Of a DNA stretch of 64,000 nt, positions 10,584-23,500 are shown in pieces (position 1 is the stretch's first letter; each line of letters begins with the position of its first letter). The DNA comes from Bursaphelenchus xylophilus (lineage: Eukaryota; Nematoda; Chromadorea; Rhabditida; Aphelenchoididae), in contig CAJFCV020000004.1 of the NCBI GenBank assembly GCA_904066235.2, positions 4,526,001 through 4,590,000 on the forward strand, in the 5' to 3' direction. The notes under the pieces are model-generated. The model saw only the letters and a program-made list of their open reading frames with translations, ran no database searches and was not told the DNA's origin. Both the position numbers and the translations under genes were made by a program.

Positions 10584-13500
10584 TTAATGAACATTCTGAT
10601 CAGTGCCAGTGAGAGCGGAGACCGAGAAGGAATTGGATTTGTTCTCTTTCTTGAGCACTCTCTCCATTCCCTCTGATCTCTCGCTTTTCTTATCCTCCTC
10701 CAAATCCTCCTCATCCGAGGTGTTGGATGGGGAAGATACGCTCAGGTCGGTGGAGAACAGACTCGCAAAATCGGTATTCGAAGAAGTCGGGGATTTGGTG
10801 GAGACTAATAGCCGCAGGGTGTTCAGGAGATCGGAGTTGTTGACTTGGTTCAATTTGTCGATGAATATCATCGACTGGCAGAATCGCATCGTCTGGCTGG
10901 GATAGCGGAGTTGTTGGTGCTGGGCCAGGGCTGGCTGCACCATTTGCACCATTTGGGGGTACTTTTCTAAAAGATTTGGTATTTATTTTTATTGCACTAG
11001 TATAATATGCACATACAACTCACAAAAAATAAAAATTTGTAAAAAAATCTTTAAAATTATTTACCTTTGAGTAAGACTAGGTTCCTGACATATCCATACT
11101 CAGTTTCGTCCAGTTGAAGCTCTTCCAACTGCAGAATAAGTGACCTGATCTGCTCCTTGAGATCAGATTCGTCCATGGCTTGGGCGTTCCCGGATGACAA
11201 AAGGTTCGCTTCAAATGCACTGATCAGAAACAGTCGTCCCAGGCATTGTGAGATGATTTGCAGCTGAAAACAGTTTCCATATTTGAGGATTATTGAGCTT
11301 TTCACATTAATTTTATATTATCCTTGGCATTTTTGATGATAATTCTAGTTTTGTCCCATTTATGAAGTCTAATGTCGCTTAATATGCCCCATATTTGCAC
11401 CACACATAAAACAAGGGCTAATCCCATTAAAAATTGCTTAATCGGTATTCAATATTGCCCCTCTTCACTTCTGTTTAACCTTGTTCATCCCCTGCCCAGA
11501 TGTTCGCGCACTCTTTGAGAGGTGTTTGTGGGCCGGCTTAAGTGGTCCCCAGCCCACTTAACAAAGGACCGGATGTTACAAGGGCATTGCCATCCAAATA
11601 TACCCACAATGTTGTACATGATACCATAAATTTTAAATTTTGTGTCAGATGTCATGCATAATATAAATTTCAAATTTTTACCATAACCCGGAGAGTCTCA
11701 ACTTTGTTTTAAAAATAAATTAAGAAGCCAGCCAATTAATTACCGGAAAATGGATCGCGGACATTTCGTCCCGGGTCATCCATCTTGCATGGCCATCAAA
11801 AAGCCGATCGGATAAATTAAATCCCTTAATTATTTACCTGTTCATCCTGCCCGATTGTCGGGAACAAAGAGAGGAATGTGCGGGCCCAGCTGAGCAGCCG
11901 AAGCATACAGGCGTCCACGGACACAGAAGTTGATGGTTTGTTCTGCAAAAAAGGGGGGATGAGTATTTTATAAATATTATACATGACATTAATGATAGAA
12001 ATTTGATAAAAAGAATCTAAGAGAGATAAATCTGAATTTTTCATGTGAAAATATGAAATCTCAAAAGCCGAAAAGCTATAAGAAGTTATAGCAGACAGTT
12101 CCATAAATTTATAAAATTCCAAAGAAATGATGACTAATTGTAAACACTACATGTATATGTACATATACACATTACTTTTCCTCATAAACTCAATTCAATA
12201 TGTATTCAAAGGTCTTGTAGATTAAAGATCAATGTCTTGACTTAGTATTACTAACCACTAGTTATTCTTATTTTACATTCCCTCCTCAAGGTTTCCCATT
12301 TTCTCCAAAAAGTCATCTTTTTCCCCAGCTCTTCGCTGATTGGCTAATGCTTGAGTGCCGACGCTTAAAGTCAAAAAGCCAGTCGGGAAGTTATCGTAAT
12401 CCCGACATTGTTTCGGATGCTTACCGCAAAAAAGTCACAAAGTTTAAATTTTTATGTTAATTTAGCTGTTAAATCTGCTACTGATAATTTTAAATTAGAC
12501 TCTCCGCTTCTTTCTGCTATTAAAAATGTTGTGAGCAAGTCGCTGTGCCCTCAAAGTCCTCAAGAATTCCAATATTTTCCGTCCTTGTCCTCTCCGTTTA
12601 TAATTTTTTTATAATTTCTTTTCGCCACTCTCAGCCGGAAATCGGCCATCCTCACTTAATTGCGACATCCGTAATTTAAACTGTGTCCATGCAGAGAGTT
12701 TGTTTGCATTAGTGGAAAGACGATGCTCGCCATGACCTTTTTTTCTCAATTCTCTGAAGGATCTTCACCTTGGAAAATGACCCCAATCCACTACTCTAAA
12801 CCCTCTCTCTCTCTGTTTGCCCTCAGTAACTTGTACTCGGGGCGTTCAAGAGGTCGGAGGTGGGTACGGTTGGCGGAATGAGGGGATTTGGGATCCGGAA
12901 TTCACAAAAGTTTGAAATGAGATCACAGATCTGGAGGTCAAGTATAATATACTTTTTGTTTTTGATTTCAGAGGTAAATCTGGATTTTTTTGTTTTCAAG
13001 CTACTCTATCGGACTTCTGCTTACATTGTAGATTAATTAAAATAAGGATTGAAGAAAAATAATTATTTAAAAAGTCGAAAACAAAGAAAGGGTCATGCGT
13101 AATGTAATCACTGTCCAAAAAATGCATTTCATACCGCACCAACGTGTTCTTAGCTCTGACAAATTGTTATTTTAGTTTAAGACATCATAATATTATACAC
13201 CCAAGTATCCATTTCTTTTCTAAAAAAAGAGAAAATTCCGAAAACTCACCAAATTTCCCATGACTCCGAACATGTTATTCGTATTCCCATTGAAAAGAAA
13301 GCCTCCAGGTGATGTTTGCAGTTGGTTAAACAGGTTCTGACGTAGATTCTGTGCCATCTTTGCAAACGCCAGCATAGGATTTGCTGGTTTTTTGGCATTA
13401 AAAATATCCAAAGGAGCCATCGGTGGGGAAATCTGAGAGGTCAGCGAGGAGAAGCGATTCATCATCGCCATCTTTTTCAAGGTGCTGGAAATGGTGTGAA

Positions 13501-14204
13501 AATACACATAAGGCATTATAAAATTATTTTCAATGATTTTGAATCAGGATCTTGAATCATTTTTATTATCTTAGTTACCTTGATCTGGGCCCTCGTTCAT
13601 GTTGAACAGCCTCCTTGTTCATCCCAATTTCCACACATTTCCTGAGGCGACATGCACGGCATTGATTCCTTCTAACCTTATCCACCACACACTTCCCTTC
13701 ATCTGCACCTCCCTTATTTTTACAAACGTATTGGCGGTTTCTTCGGACACTTCGTTTGAAAAATCCAGAGCACCCATCGCAACTGTAGATACCATAATGT
13801 TTACCGGAGGAATTGTCGTGGCAGACTCGACACGGAGTGTCCATCAAAATTCGGCCTAGAATTTAGATGTTTTAATTTCAAGGTTTGCAAAATTTTAATA
13901 TTCAAATTTCTGATTTTTGAGACTAAAAAGTTGGTCGGAACGCCGGCTACAGTAACCCTTTGTCATACCAATTTTCTCCTCTCCGAATCTCTTATTAGTA
14001 AGTCATGGTTCCAAAGTAATAACAAGTAGTTACCGTATGCTTCGGCGAAGACAATAAAGCCCCTTGGAGGACCCTTGTCTTTTTGCCTAAAGGGCTTTCG
14101 GAGCAATCCTCAAAATAAGTTTCCTCCGACGTAATAAGCAGCAAAGAGTTACCGTACGACCCAAAAAAAGTAGCTTAAAGTAACTCACTCGACGGTGCCG
14201 ACAT
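10584..14204 (-). CDS. nhr-67: Tailless-type nuclear hormone receptor (NR2E1, NHR-67)
   Basis: Six exons: 14204-14189, 13855-13579, 13484-13250, 11942-11838, 11263-11065, 10966-10584, giving 404 aa. It is a nuclear transcription factor; C. elegans NHR-67 acts in neuron, vulval and gonadal cell fates. The DNA-binding domain (about 14-90) has two four-cysteine zinc fingers with the P-box CDGCSGFF, then the tailless-typical tail [10 protein letters not shown] followed by STLKKMAM. The 16-nt first exon encodes MSAPS and joins to give SSRIL just before the first zinc finger, matching the vertebrate Tlx start. The C-terminal half is a divergent ligand-binding domain that keeps [12 protein letters not shown] (Tlx: HPSQPMRFQTLL), and it ends in a Ser/Asp/Glu/Lys-rich tail. 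Intron 3 is 1.3 kb long, possibly regulatory. Family assignment is firm. Confidence 0.92.
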
Positions 14205-17200
14205 TTCTTTACAGGAATATGATAATGGAATGTTGGGTTGAAACTGCACTCCGTGACGGGAAACGAGTCAGGTTACGGGTAAAATCGAAGTAGTAATTGC
14301 AGTAACAAATTTCGCCAAGTACTGAGTCTGCAGATTTTTCTCCCTAGAATAACAAAAAATGTCATTTTCTCCGAATTTCCGCGTCTTCTTCAAATTTCCC
14401 CTTAGGGGCTAAATATTCAGAAATTAAACGTCAATCGTCTCTGGGAATAATATTCGGCCAGTCCATAAGCCAAAAACCAATCTGCGGCTATTCACAGAGG
14501 GGCTTTGCATGGATTCGAGAAAAGGTAATTACTCGGTAAAGTCGTGTTGAAAACATACAAAAATAATGAGCACAGACGTCGTCTGACGTCGCCTGAGGGT
14601 GGTAAATAAACAAATATTGCAATTTACAGCGAAAAGATTCAAAATCAGCACACTTTTATTGGGTTTGGGGTTGTTTATGGAATGATGATGAGTGTGCGAA
14701 AAGGTCAAAATTTACGGTAAAGAAAATATAACCATTGAAGGAAAAAGTACATGGATTCAAAGCGAAAGACGTCATGAAGTCATGTTCGTAATGATGACAT
14801 TGTATTGCTCAGTAATTCCGAGAAATCGCCATTTGAAAGTTGTGTAATTCCTAATGTAATCGATCTGATGAAAGGGCCCGGAACTGCAGGAAAATCAGAT
14901 CGTTAAGCTACCATAGCATGTAGCACAAGGTCATCCCAGGGTCAGCCCATCGTTTTGTGCCCTCGGTATAGCTAAATAACCTTTTTCCAGTCACGAATCT
15001 TCTCCATCCACCTCTGGTAATCCCCAACCCAAAAAAGCTTCATGTTTTATTAATCCTGCGATATCACCGAGCATGGCGATGACAAAAAAACTTGCTGACT
15101 GTGAGTGGAGTGAGTTATATGAGTAGTTAGGGAGTATGTGAGCAGTTAGGGAGTAGCTAGTGATGGGAGAAAAAAAGTTGGAGGAAAGGGAATGACGTTC
15201 AGAGGAAAAAGGCTCTTCCTTGGTCGATTCAGGAAGTTAAACAGAGGATTTAGGGGTAAATTAAAGAATAAATTTAACGACAATGACATCTCGGTCAATT
15301 TGTGAGGCCAAGAAACAAGGTGTAATGCAAAATCAGCATGATATAAGGACTAGACCAAGTGTAATAAAAGTTGATCATATAAACTTGACCATATAAAGTA
15401 AACCCAATAAGCACATGCTAAGATCAAATCGGTCAAAACCTGTTTACAGTCTCCATCACTTGTAAACAGGAGTTTATAAAAGCAAAATGTTAAAAAAATG
15501 TTACCAATCAAAGGCTGATATCCCAAAATCAAATGTCACGTCCACATTTACTCCCTTTTCCCTTACCTTGCCTGTCATAATGACTCAAGCCCCACCAGCA
15601 ATCCCCTTCTCCTTCTGACTCTCGCTCGGTTCACAACGAGCAACCATAAAAAGGGGCGGAGTCAAAAGTCATTGGTTGGCTTTCGAACTGAGAAAATCTT
15701 TTTTCCCTTTTTCTCTCTCCCTCTCCTTCGCCGCACACTCTCTTCGCACTCCTTTTAGAGACCGGCTTTGGGAGAAAAGAGATTACAGTAAGACGACAAT
15801 ATGTTAGAATCGTGTCAAAAAGGAAGGCGGGAGGGAAAAGAGAGCTGGGAAGCAAGGGATTTGATGTATAATATAAAATAAGATGGGCTTGAGATGGCGG
15901 AAGTGAAGAAACGAGAGATCAAGTTGTTAAATAAGTAATTTGAGGGCGGAATTGAGAAAGATTTAAAGTGATTTTCAAATTGGTGACAATTAGGACATCA
16001 ATTTATATTGTACATAACAGAAAGTTAGAAGTCAATTTCAAATAAACCAATTAAAATTTTGAGTAGAATTTTTGTGCTTTTGGGGCTCTAAGGCTCATAA
16101 AATGTAATAAGCGCTATTTTCTTAAGTTTTAGTTCCTTTAAATAGCAAACACTCAGGTTCAAACATACGTTACATGGATACCAAAAAGTCGTAAAAAATG
16201 GTCAAGACTTTGAGAACAGCTTGATGTCGATTCTATAGAAGACATTCTAGTGTATGAAATTGTGGGTTATTTTCTTGTGAGTAGCTGTAAAAGACCAGAA
16301 ATGAGATTTTTTATTTGTGGATTACTTCTTTCTATCGATTTTTAACAAGCCACAATCAATTTTTAGAAAGTTAATGCTATTTAGATTTTATTTTAAAGTC
16401 TGAGTTGTGATCCTGTCACTCTCACGGCTCCATCTGACCTCTGATAATATCATCCTCCATTCTACCGTAACCCAACTTCTGGGCATATTAAATTCCGTCT
16501 TTGCGACAAATATTTACCGACCGGAGGGGGGATATGAAAGGATAATTGTTTATAGGACAGTGACTACGGCGGCAGGACCGTATTTTTTCTTCCGCCCGCA
16601 GGATGTCACGCACAATTTCACGCGCCCACTTTGATCGCCTATAATATCCCGGCTCTATTTCGGGGAGCCTAACCGCTTCCTTTGGGGTGTCGCGCCAGTC
16701 TTTCCGGTCGTATTTTAAGTGGGCGCAAGGTTAGTCATTAGGGATGGCGGTAACATAACGTATGAGTTACATTATTATATTACCCATGACAAAAGAGGTG
16801 TTTATATTGGCAAAAATGATATGTTTTGATGGCAAATGGAAGCATGCGAATCTGATATTCGGAAGTTTATGCCTCGAGGCTCTAAACTTGGAAGATCCGG
16901 AGGAAATGAGCAGCGGGGATATTATGTTATAACGTATTCCCCGAGATTCCCGCGACTAATCTCCTCCGGCTTGTAATTAGAGAAAAGATTGTCGTTACAT
17001 CATCCGAAGCTGGTCGGGTCGTTTGTGGCTTTTGCGGTGACCATGATGCAGGTGAGAGCTTAAGGTAATTGCAAGAAATAACCGAGACACAGCCATTAAA
17101 GGGCAATATCCGAGAAGACGGCCCAATATTGTATCTATCTGCCGTTACAAGCGCAACTAACCAAGTTTCCCTTATTTTTTCCACGATTTCCTGAAACTTT

Positions 17201-18071
17201 TTGGCGGCTAATTGCCCGTAAAAGGTGTTATATCATCGTTATGCAACCGCACTTACAACACATTACACTTGTTGCGGCGAATAAAAAGGACAATTGGATT
17301 AGTGATGATCCCAAGTTTCCACACAATCATGCAGATTGTGGTGTAATATATGGTGCCGCGACAACTCGACACGTCTTGACAACGATGTTTAGAGCGGTTT
17401 GGGTACCACAAGGGTTACGGTAACACAATGTTTCAGGTTTATTGACAATTTTCGCAGCTATCAGAGTAAAATAAATTCGATTTTGTCTTGCGTTTAATTT
17501 GCCTAATTATTATGCGCACATACATGTGTACATATACTTCATAGTAACTCCAGACTTACAGTAGTACTGTGATTAATAATCTCCAAAAGAGATTTTTAAT
17601 CAAAAACTCCCGTCTTCCTCCAAAACCATCAACAATCTCCCAGATTTTCTCCTATAGGAGTATACAGAACTTTGTGCTCCTCTCCTCAAACATCCTTTTT
17701 CGAGTGGATTGGTCATATCGCATACGAAGAGCACTTAATTAACCTTCAATTGGCCACCGATCCCATGGAATTCGCGCACTGTTTGATCCCCAGATCCACT
17801 CATATCCCTTTGTCGTACATCCGATCGGTCTTGTCGCTCCCTTTACTTCCACTCGATTTGAGGTTCTCAAAAACACCGCCATATAAGTTTTTATGAAAGT
17901 TTAACGAGAGGTTTTATTGGAATAAATTTTACATCGCTAACAACTACATTCTGTCACACTCACAAATGTGCGACATCTTATACGCCGAAACATGTTTGCT
18001 TAAAAAAATTTTTTAATTGAAGATCAATCAATCTGGTCGTTTATTTCACATGACAAGAAAATATTTTGCCC
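14205..18071. promoter_or_regulatory. Long non-coding stretch upstream of nhr-67
   Basis: About 3.9 kb without a supported gene separates nhr-67 from the 3' end of the lipase gene; both are on the minus strand. For a developmental receptor gene such a span most likely holds enhancers, but I recognise no specific site. The frames at 15631-15855 and 16407-16634 lack splice partners and domain signal. A TATAATATAA motif copy lies at 15864-15877. Confidence 0.4.
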
Positions 18072-19345
18072 TCATCCTAAACGTCTGACATTCTTTAAAT
18101 CCGCAGGGCATCCAGCAATTCCAAAATCGGAGACAAGGATGTTGTAGTAATAGAGATGGGCGAGGACTGAGTGGTTCACATAGTTCCGGTTGCTGCAATT
18201 ATTAGACTCCAGTTCCTCACAGATGATGTATCCATCGCCCGGCAACATCTTGTTGTTATACCACACCTCAGTGGCGTGATGATAGTAGCCTTGGAAGTTG
18301 AGGGGAGGAACGTGAGGGACAACGTCGCGGGCGTGAGTGATGCGGTAGGCGTGCGGAATCTGAAAGAAATTTTCCAAGTTTTCTTACTGTAAGCCGCTTT
18401 TCTATTATGCAAAAAATAGGTTGTAAATTACAGCAACCCACCAATTCGTCATGAACCTCCGCAAATTCTCTGTCGCCGGTCCTCGGCTGCCCAAAAGTCA
18501 CCAGCTTCACTTTTTCCGCATCAACTTTGGCAAAGGTCACTAAATCAAAAGCCGCAATTGAAGCCATCGCTCCTCCCAACGAGTGGCCTGTTACAATAAT
18601 ATCATAATCGGGATGATCGTGTCTCAACTGGAGGACTTCTCGGGCCAGTCCCGTGTCCAGAATGGACCTGTAGACACTGTAAAAGTATTCGCTGACATTG
18701 CCTCCGGCTTGGGTGGGGATTTTGTTGCGGAAAACGGTGCGACGGGCTTCGTAGATGAGTTGGATGATCCCGTTCGTGCCTCTGCAAAATTTCTGTCATA
18801 TTTAGATTGCTCGTACAAAATTTCATAAAAATCGGAAAGCACTTCCGCTACTTTTTACATCAACTTACCTGAAGGAAATGAAGATGACTTTCTCATCGTG
18901 GGCGACTCCAGTGTAGGCAAAACAATCCTCCGGCTCAACATAGCCATTCCCACATAACCTCGTTACTTTTGTTCTTACCTAAAATGCCCAAAATCTAATT
19001 CAAAATTCAAATTCAAATTTTGCCGCCAAGATTGGCATTCTGTTTCATGGTCTCAAATGAACGCAAAGAGTAAGAAAATGACAAAAATAGCTCTTAATGG
19101 TCACTTCAATGTGTTTTACGCTTAATTATAAATTCAAGAACATCAAAAAAAGTTAAATTTTCCAAAAATGAAACCAAAGCAGCGCTTACCGTTGCATTTT
19201 TGAATATTTTTTCAACACAAGCCTCCGGGTCATCGCTATATGCAGCTGCAGCCAATGGAAATACCTTTTCCCTCACGTATTCATCTCTAAACCATCCAAA
19301 AACAGAGCCGATTAAAAATGAAAGCAAAAAAATCTGGGTCCTCAT
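18072..19345 (-). CDS. Secreted class 3 (fungal-type) triacylglycerol lipase
   Basis: Four exons: 19345-19190, 18978-18869, 18781-18442, 18359-18072, giving 297 aa. It is an alpha/beta-hydrolase predicted to hydrolyse acylglycerols outside the cell or in the secretory pathway. An N-terminal signal peptide (about 1-17) is followed by the lipase fold. The nucleophile elbow is GHSLGG with catalytic Ser156. The acid is Asp214 in RDVVPHVPP, and the base is probably His265 or His270 in NHSVLAHLYY. The upstream FISFRGTN matches the family's oxyanion strand. C. elegans has a large family of such secreted lipases, so orthology is not assigned. The third intron's donor (TTG|GTGGGT) was chosen because it keeps the frame into IPHAYRITHARD. 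Confidence 0.9.
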
Positions 19346-20578
19346 TCCGGAGGCGAACGTAATGTTTGTACAGATGAGCCCTTATAAGAGACCCCTTATC
19401 ATCGCCATTAGACACTTTAAATCCGATCTTCAATCATTTTCCGTTGATGGGAACGGTCTAGAACGGTGTAGGAAAAAGATGCAAGATCAGGTGATTTTTG
19501 AAAAAAACGTGGGATAAATACATAGACAGATAAGTACGATAAACTCACCATTTCAATGGGTCACAAAAAGGCTCAAATTGCCTTAAAGCTACTGTAAATA
19601 CTATAGGACTTCTAGTGGAGAAGTAGAAGGACTACATTTAGATACGCGGATTACATTTTAGGGATAGCCAAATCAGTAATTATCGAGTAATTACAAACTT
19701 TTGATCATAAGCAGTATTAAGTACGTTTTAAGACGATTTTATGCTAGAAAACATTAAGCGAGGACTTGTGGTTGACGAGTTTTAGGAGTTTTATGTCAGA
19801 AAAGATTTAATTGATAAAGGGCGCGCAGTTCAAAACGGAGTTTTTTAGTTGGAGAGAGAGGCATTTCGCCACATTTTTGATACTCCCCGGATGCAAAATA
19901 ATACGTTTTTTCCACTAGATTAGATCCCTCACTGTACTTATGTTTAGCGAAAGCAATGTAAAGTACTAAGAATAAGTTGGTCGGATTTTGACTCAAAATA
20001 TTATAATTGGCCCCGACCCATTTGTTAATTGCAGTAGTGCCATGTCCCATTGTTCTCGCCAAAATCAATCTTTGAAAATCAGCGGCCATGATAAACGGCA
20101 AGCTGGAACTTGCAGGGATTCAAACGTATCCTTTCTAAAACATGCCTGTGAAACTTTTGAGTTGATCAATTTTTTGTTTGGTCCTACGATACCAAATACT
20201 TCAATTGAAATCTTTTCAGTCTGTAGTTTCGAACTCAACGATAAGTTCAGTCGCTAGCTGACTGTAATCAACCGATCTTAGACTCCTCGAAATAGTTTTA
20301 ATCCCTTTTTTTATCGTTTTTTTTCCTCAGGACTTAAGTTAAGCCCCTTAGACGGAAAAAAACGTGGAATGATTTAACTGATAGTCGTGCTGTGTGATGT
20401 GATCTAGAATTCTCTTAATTGCAAACTACACAGTTAGATCATCTTTATTACCTTGTTCATTATTAGTATAGATTACAAAGTTATATTGATAAAATGGGAA
20501 TGTTTTAGCCTTTAGATTCTAATGGAACTGAACAAAAAATCGAGATTTTTAGATTGGAAACCATATAAATTATTCCAA
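19346..20578. other. Intergenic between lipase and nas-39
   Basis: No gene. Contains the decayed half-MITE at 19816-19932. The minus-strand frame at 19796-20101 is produced by that repeat. Confidence 0.5.
19816..19932 (+). repeat. Decayed half-copy of the MITE found at 52011
   Basis: Matches the right half of the near-palindromic element at 52011-52264 in order: GGGCGCGC, AGTTTTT, GGAGAGAG, GCCACATTTTTGAT, CCCCGGATGCAAAAT, TACGTTTTTT, GATCCC. Only one arm is present, so it can no longer fold on itself. Confidence 0.65.
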
Positions 20579-23500
20579 TTATTCGTAAACCACCAAATTC
20601 TTGGCCCTCTCGCTATCTTCAGTCGTATTTAAGGTAGTAATGACGTCATCACTGAGGTCGATCATACTGTATTCGATGATAAAGCCTTTGTCTTCGAAGG
20701 TTCTGTCCGAAACAAACCTCAACATTAGATGTTTTTTGGTCGAAAACACTGGTCGAATCGGAGTCCTCCCACAAAACCTCGACTTCGTAGTCCAATCACC
20801 GTAATCCTCTCGTTCGGAAACTTGCACATAATCATAATCACAGTTCTCATCCGATTCCAGGAGGAAATGTTTGAAAAGTAATCGGATTACGGTAGTTCCG
20901 GAGTTGAGATTCGGGGATTTTGAGAGTTCCCAACGACAATCCATCGACGGGAAATATTTGGAGTCCCCGAATCCGGTGTGGGAGTAGATGTAGCCGGGCG
21001 AACGCTCCACCGAAATCTGGCCCCCACATTCTGAAGACGCAGTTTTTGAGAAAAGAAAACACAATTTACAGATATAAAAAATCCTGTTGATCTTTTCGCA
21101 AATATTGAGCTAAAAATCCCAGGAATATTTCAGAGGTAAATTGAGCACGGCAATAGTATCATTACCCCCTGAAAGGACTTACCAGATTTAAAGGAGGCGT
21201 TGAATCCTTTCGCTTCCCCAAAATTATTCAAGTATACTGCCAATAAAAGTTCGTTTCCAGACGATGTTACTGTCGGAGGGAGAATGCCCCCACACAATTT
21301 TCCGATCAAATTTGATGAGGTAAGATCAGCTCCATCGTATACATCAATATGGTCTTTAAGACAAGAGGAGTCGAAATGGAAGTCTTGGAAGGTCTGGAAA
21401 GCATTTTACAACTATTTATGGAGTAATTAATATTTATCAATGGCTAAAATTGTAATCATAAAAAATTGCTATTAAAATTATTTTGATTAATAATTCTTTT
21501 TAAGATGGCGAAGTTTAATAAAATAACAGTTAAAAGATTTATCAAGTATCACTTACCAGCACTAACTGATGTCCGGGAGTTGTAATCAGATGATAGAAGC
21601 ACTCATTGCTCTTCTTCTCCTCCATTTTTACACTACTAATCAACCCATTGGCCTCATTGATCTGCACCGTACACTTTTCTTCTCTGCATGTTACAGTATC
21701 CTCGCTCAGAACCATCCCTTCAGGGCATGTGCAAACATATGAGTCGATCGTATTCTCACAAATATGTGAACAAGTAGATGTAATTTTACATTCATCCAAG
21801 TCAAAGACGTAATTTGCAAAAAATCCCGTTTTTTGCATCGAAGAATCGGAATTAAATTCTAGTAGCAGAGAGTTGGAAGCCGAGCGAAAAGAGAGAACAT
21901 CCGATTCCTCGCCACACAACTTTATAAATGTCTCATTTTGAGGGGCGATGTCGATGCGACTTATTTTGAGGAAATCATAGGAACATTCCGAGTTCAGCCC
22001 CTCGATGGAGTAGTTGTGGATGGTCAGGAAGATCTGGAAATATTCAAAATTATTTAAAAAAAAAATATATAAAAATATATTGCAAACATTGTTTAGACCA
22101 AAATCAGTTTTATTCATCCAGCAAAACAAATTTTTATATTGTACTAACAGGGGAAGTACAGGGTGGGCCACTCGAAACTCCCAACATCTTTTCAAGTGTT
22201 TCTCCGCCAATAATGCACCAATTTCTATAAAATTTATATCAAATTGAAGCTGAGACACCCCATTTCTTGTCCACCAAATATGGCCCGTCTAACTTCACGG
22301 AAGCACCCGTACTGACCTTTTACATTTTCATTCCAAATTTTTGAGCCCGAAATCGGTGAAACTTAGAAAATTTTTGGAATGATATCCAGTTGAGTTTCTT
22401 GGAATTGGAAAATGTTCGCGCCTTTGGCTAAATAAAAGTCTTATAAGCAATAGAAAAAAATGATGGTAGTCAACGGAATAGACAAAATTATTCTTCAAGG
22501 CGTTGCTTTCGTGATCTGGGGCGACAGGCTTAATTATTCGAAATTTTTCAAAATGTTAAAAAATGGACGAAACTGTCGACATGCATGACGACATCCACCC
22601 CGAAGATGCATAGAAACTTTCCAGGCTTAGATTGCACAAGAAAACAGCTTTCGTTCTCATTCGCCCAAATTGGTACCTCGCCTGATTGAAATATGGGTTT
22701 AACACGCTTGGTACGGACATAAACTTTAATTTCTTAAAACTTTTTTCCACGAATTTGGCGACTTTTTTCTAGCAAGAAATCCGAAAATTTTCTAAGTCCG
22801 AGAAACTCAATTGAAAATCATTCCAAAAATTTTCTAAGTTTCACCGATTTCGGGCTCCAAAATTTGGAATGAAAATGTAAAAGGTCAGTACGGGTGCTTC
22901 CGTGAAGTTAGACGGGCCATATTTGGTGGACAAGAAATGGGGTGTCTCAGCTTCAATTTGATATAAATTTTATAGAAATTGGTGCATTATTGGCGGAGAA
23001 ACCCTTGAAAAGAGGTTGGGAGTTTCGAGTGGCCCACCCTGTACTCCAAGTGCGATGCTCAGATTTTCCTTAAATTTTGCACACACTTCGGGTATGGACT
23101 AAATATCAATTCCTGAAAGTTTTAGCTTGCGCTTTGCGGACGTCGCCGAGATATCGAACGATTTTTGCAGCAGAGAGAGCACGCTAAACGTGGAGAGCGG
23201 TCAGAGAGAAAAGCGCTTTTTGGCTATAACTTTGGCAGTTTCGGGCGGAAAATTTTGATTTTTTGTAGAACCATTATATTTTACAGTTGAAATAGGCATG
23301 AAACTTTTCGTGCCGAAATTCGGCAAAAAGTCCTAAGTTTTCGCCGACTTTCGATCTAAAAATCTCGGTTGTTTCTGCAAAGCGCGAGCTAGGATTCTCG
23401 CATATACCTTAGAAAAAATTATTCTAAATTTGTGCCAAGTTTCATCAAAATCTGAGCGTCGCACTTGGAGTACTTCCGCTGCAAATAAATGTCATCATCA

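Noticed and set aside
15631..16634. Frames upstream of nhr-67 (15631-15855 and 16407-16634)
   Set aside because: Low complexity, no splice partners and no domain; more likely chance frames in regulatory DNA.
19796..20101. Minus-strand 101-codon frame
   Set aside because: Half of it is the decayed MITE at 19816-19932; the rest has no partner exons.
21542..22258. Extension of tolloid exon 9 to 22258
   Set aside because: The extra frame runs through intron sequence into the terminus of the 883-bp transposon; the acceptor at 22034 and the CUB alignment fix the exon start at 22033.
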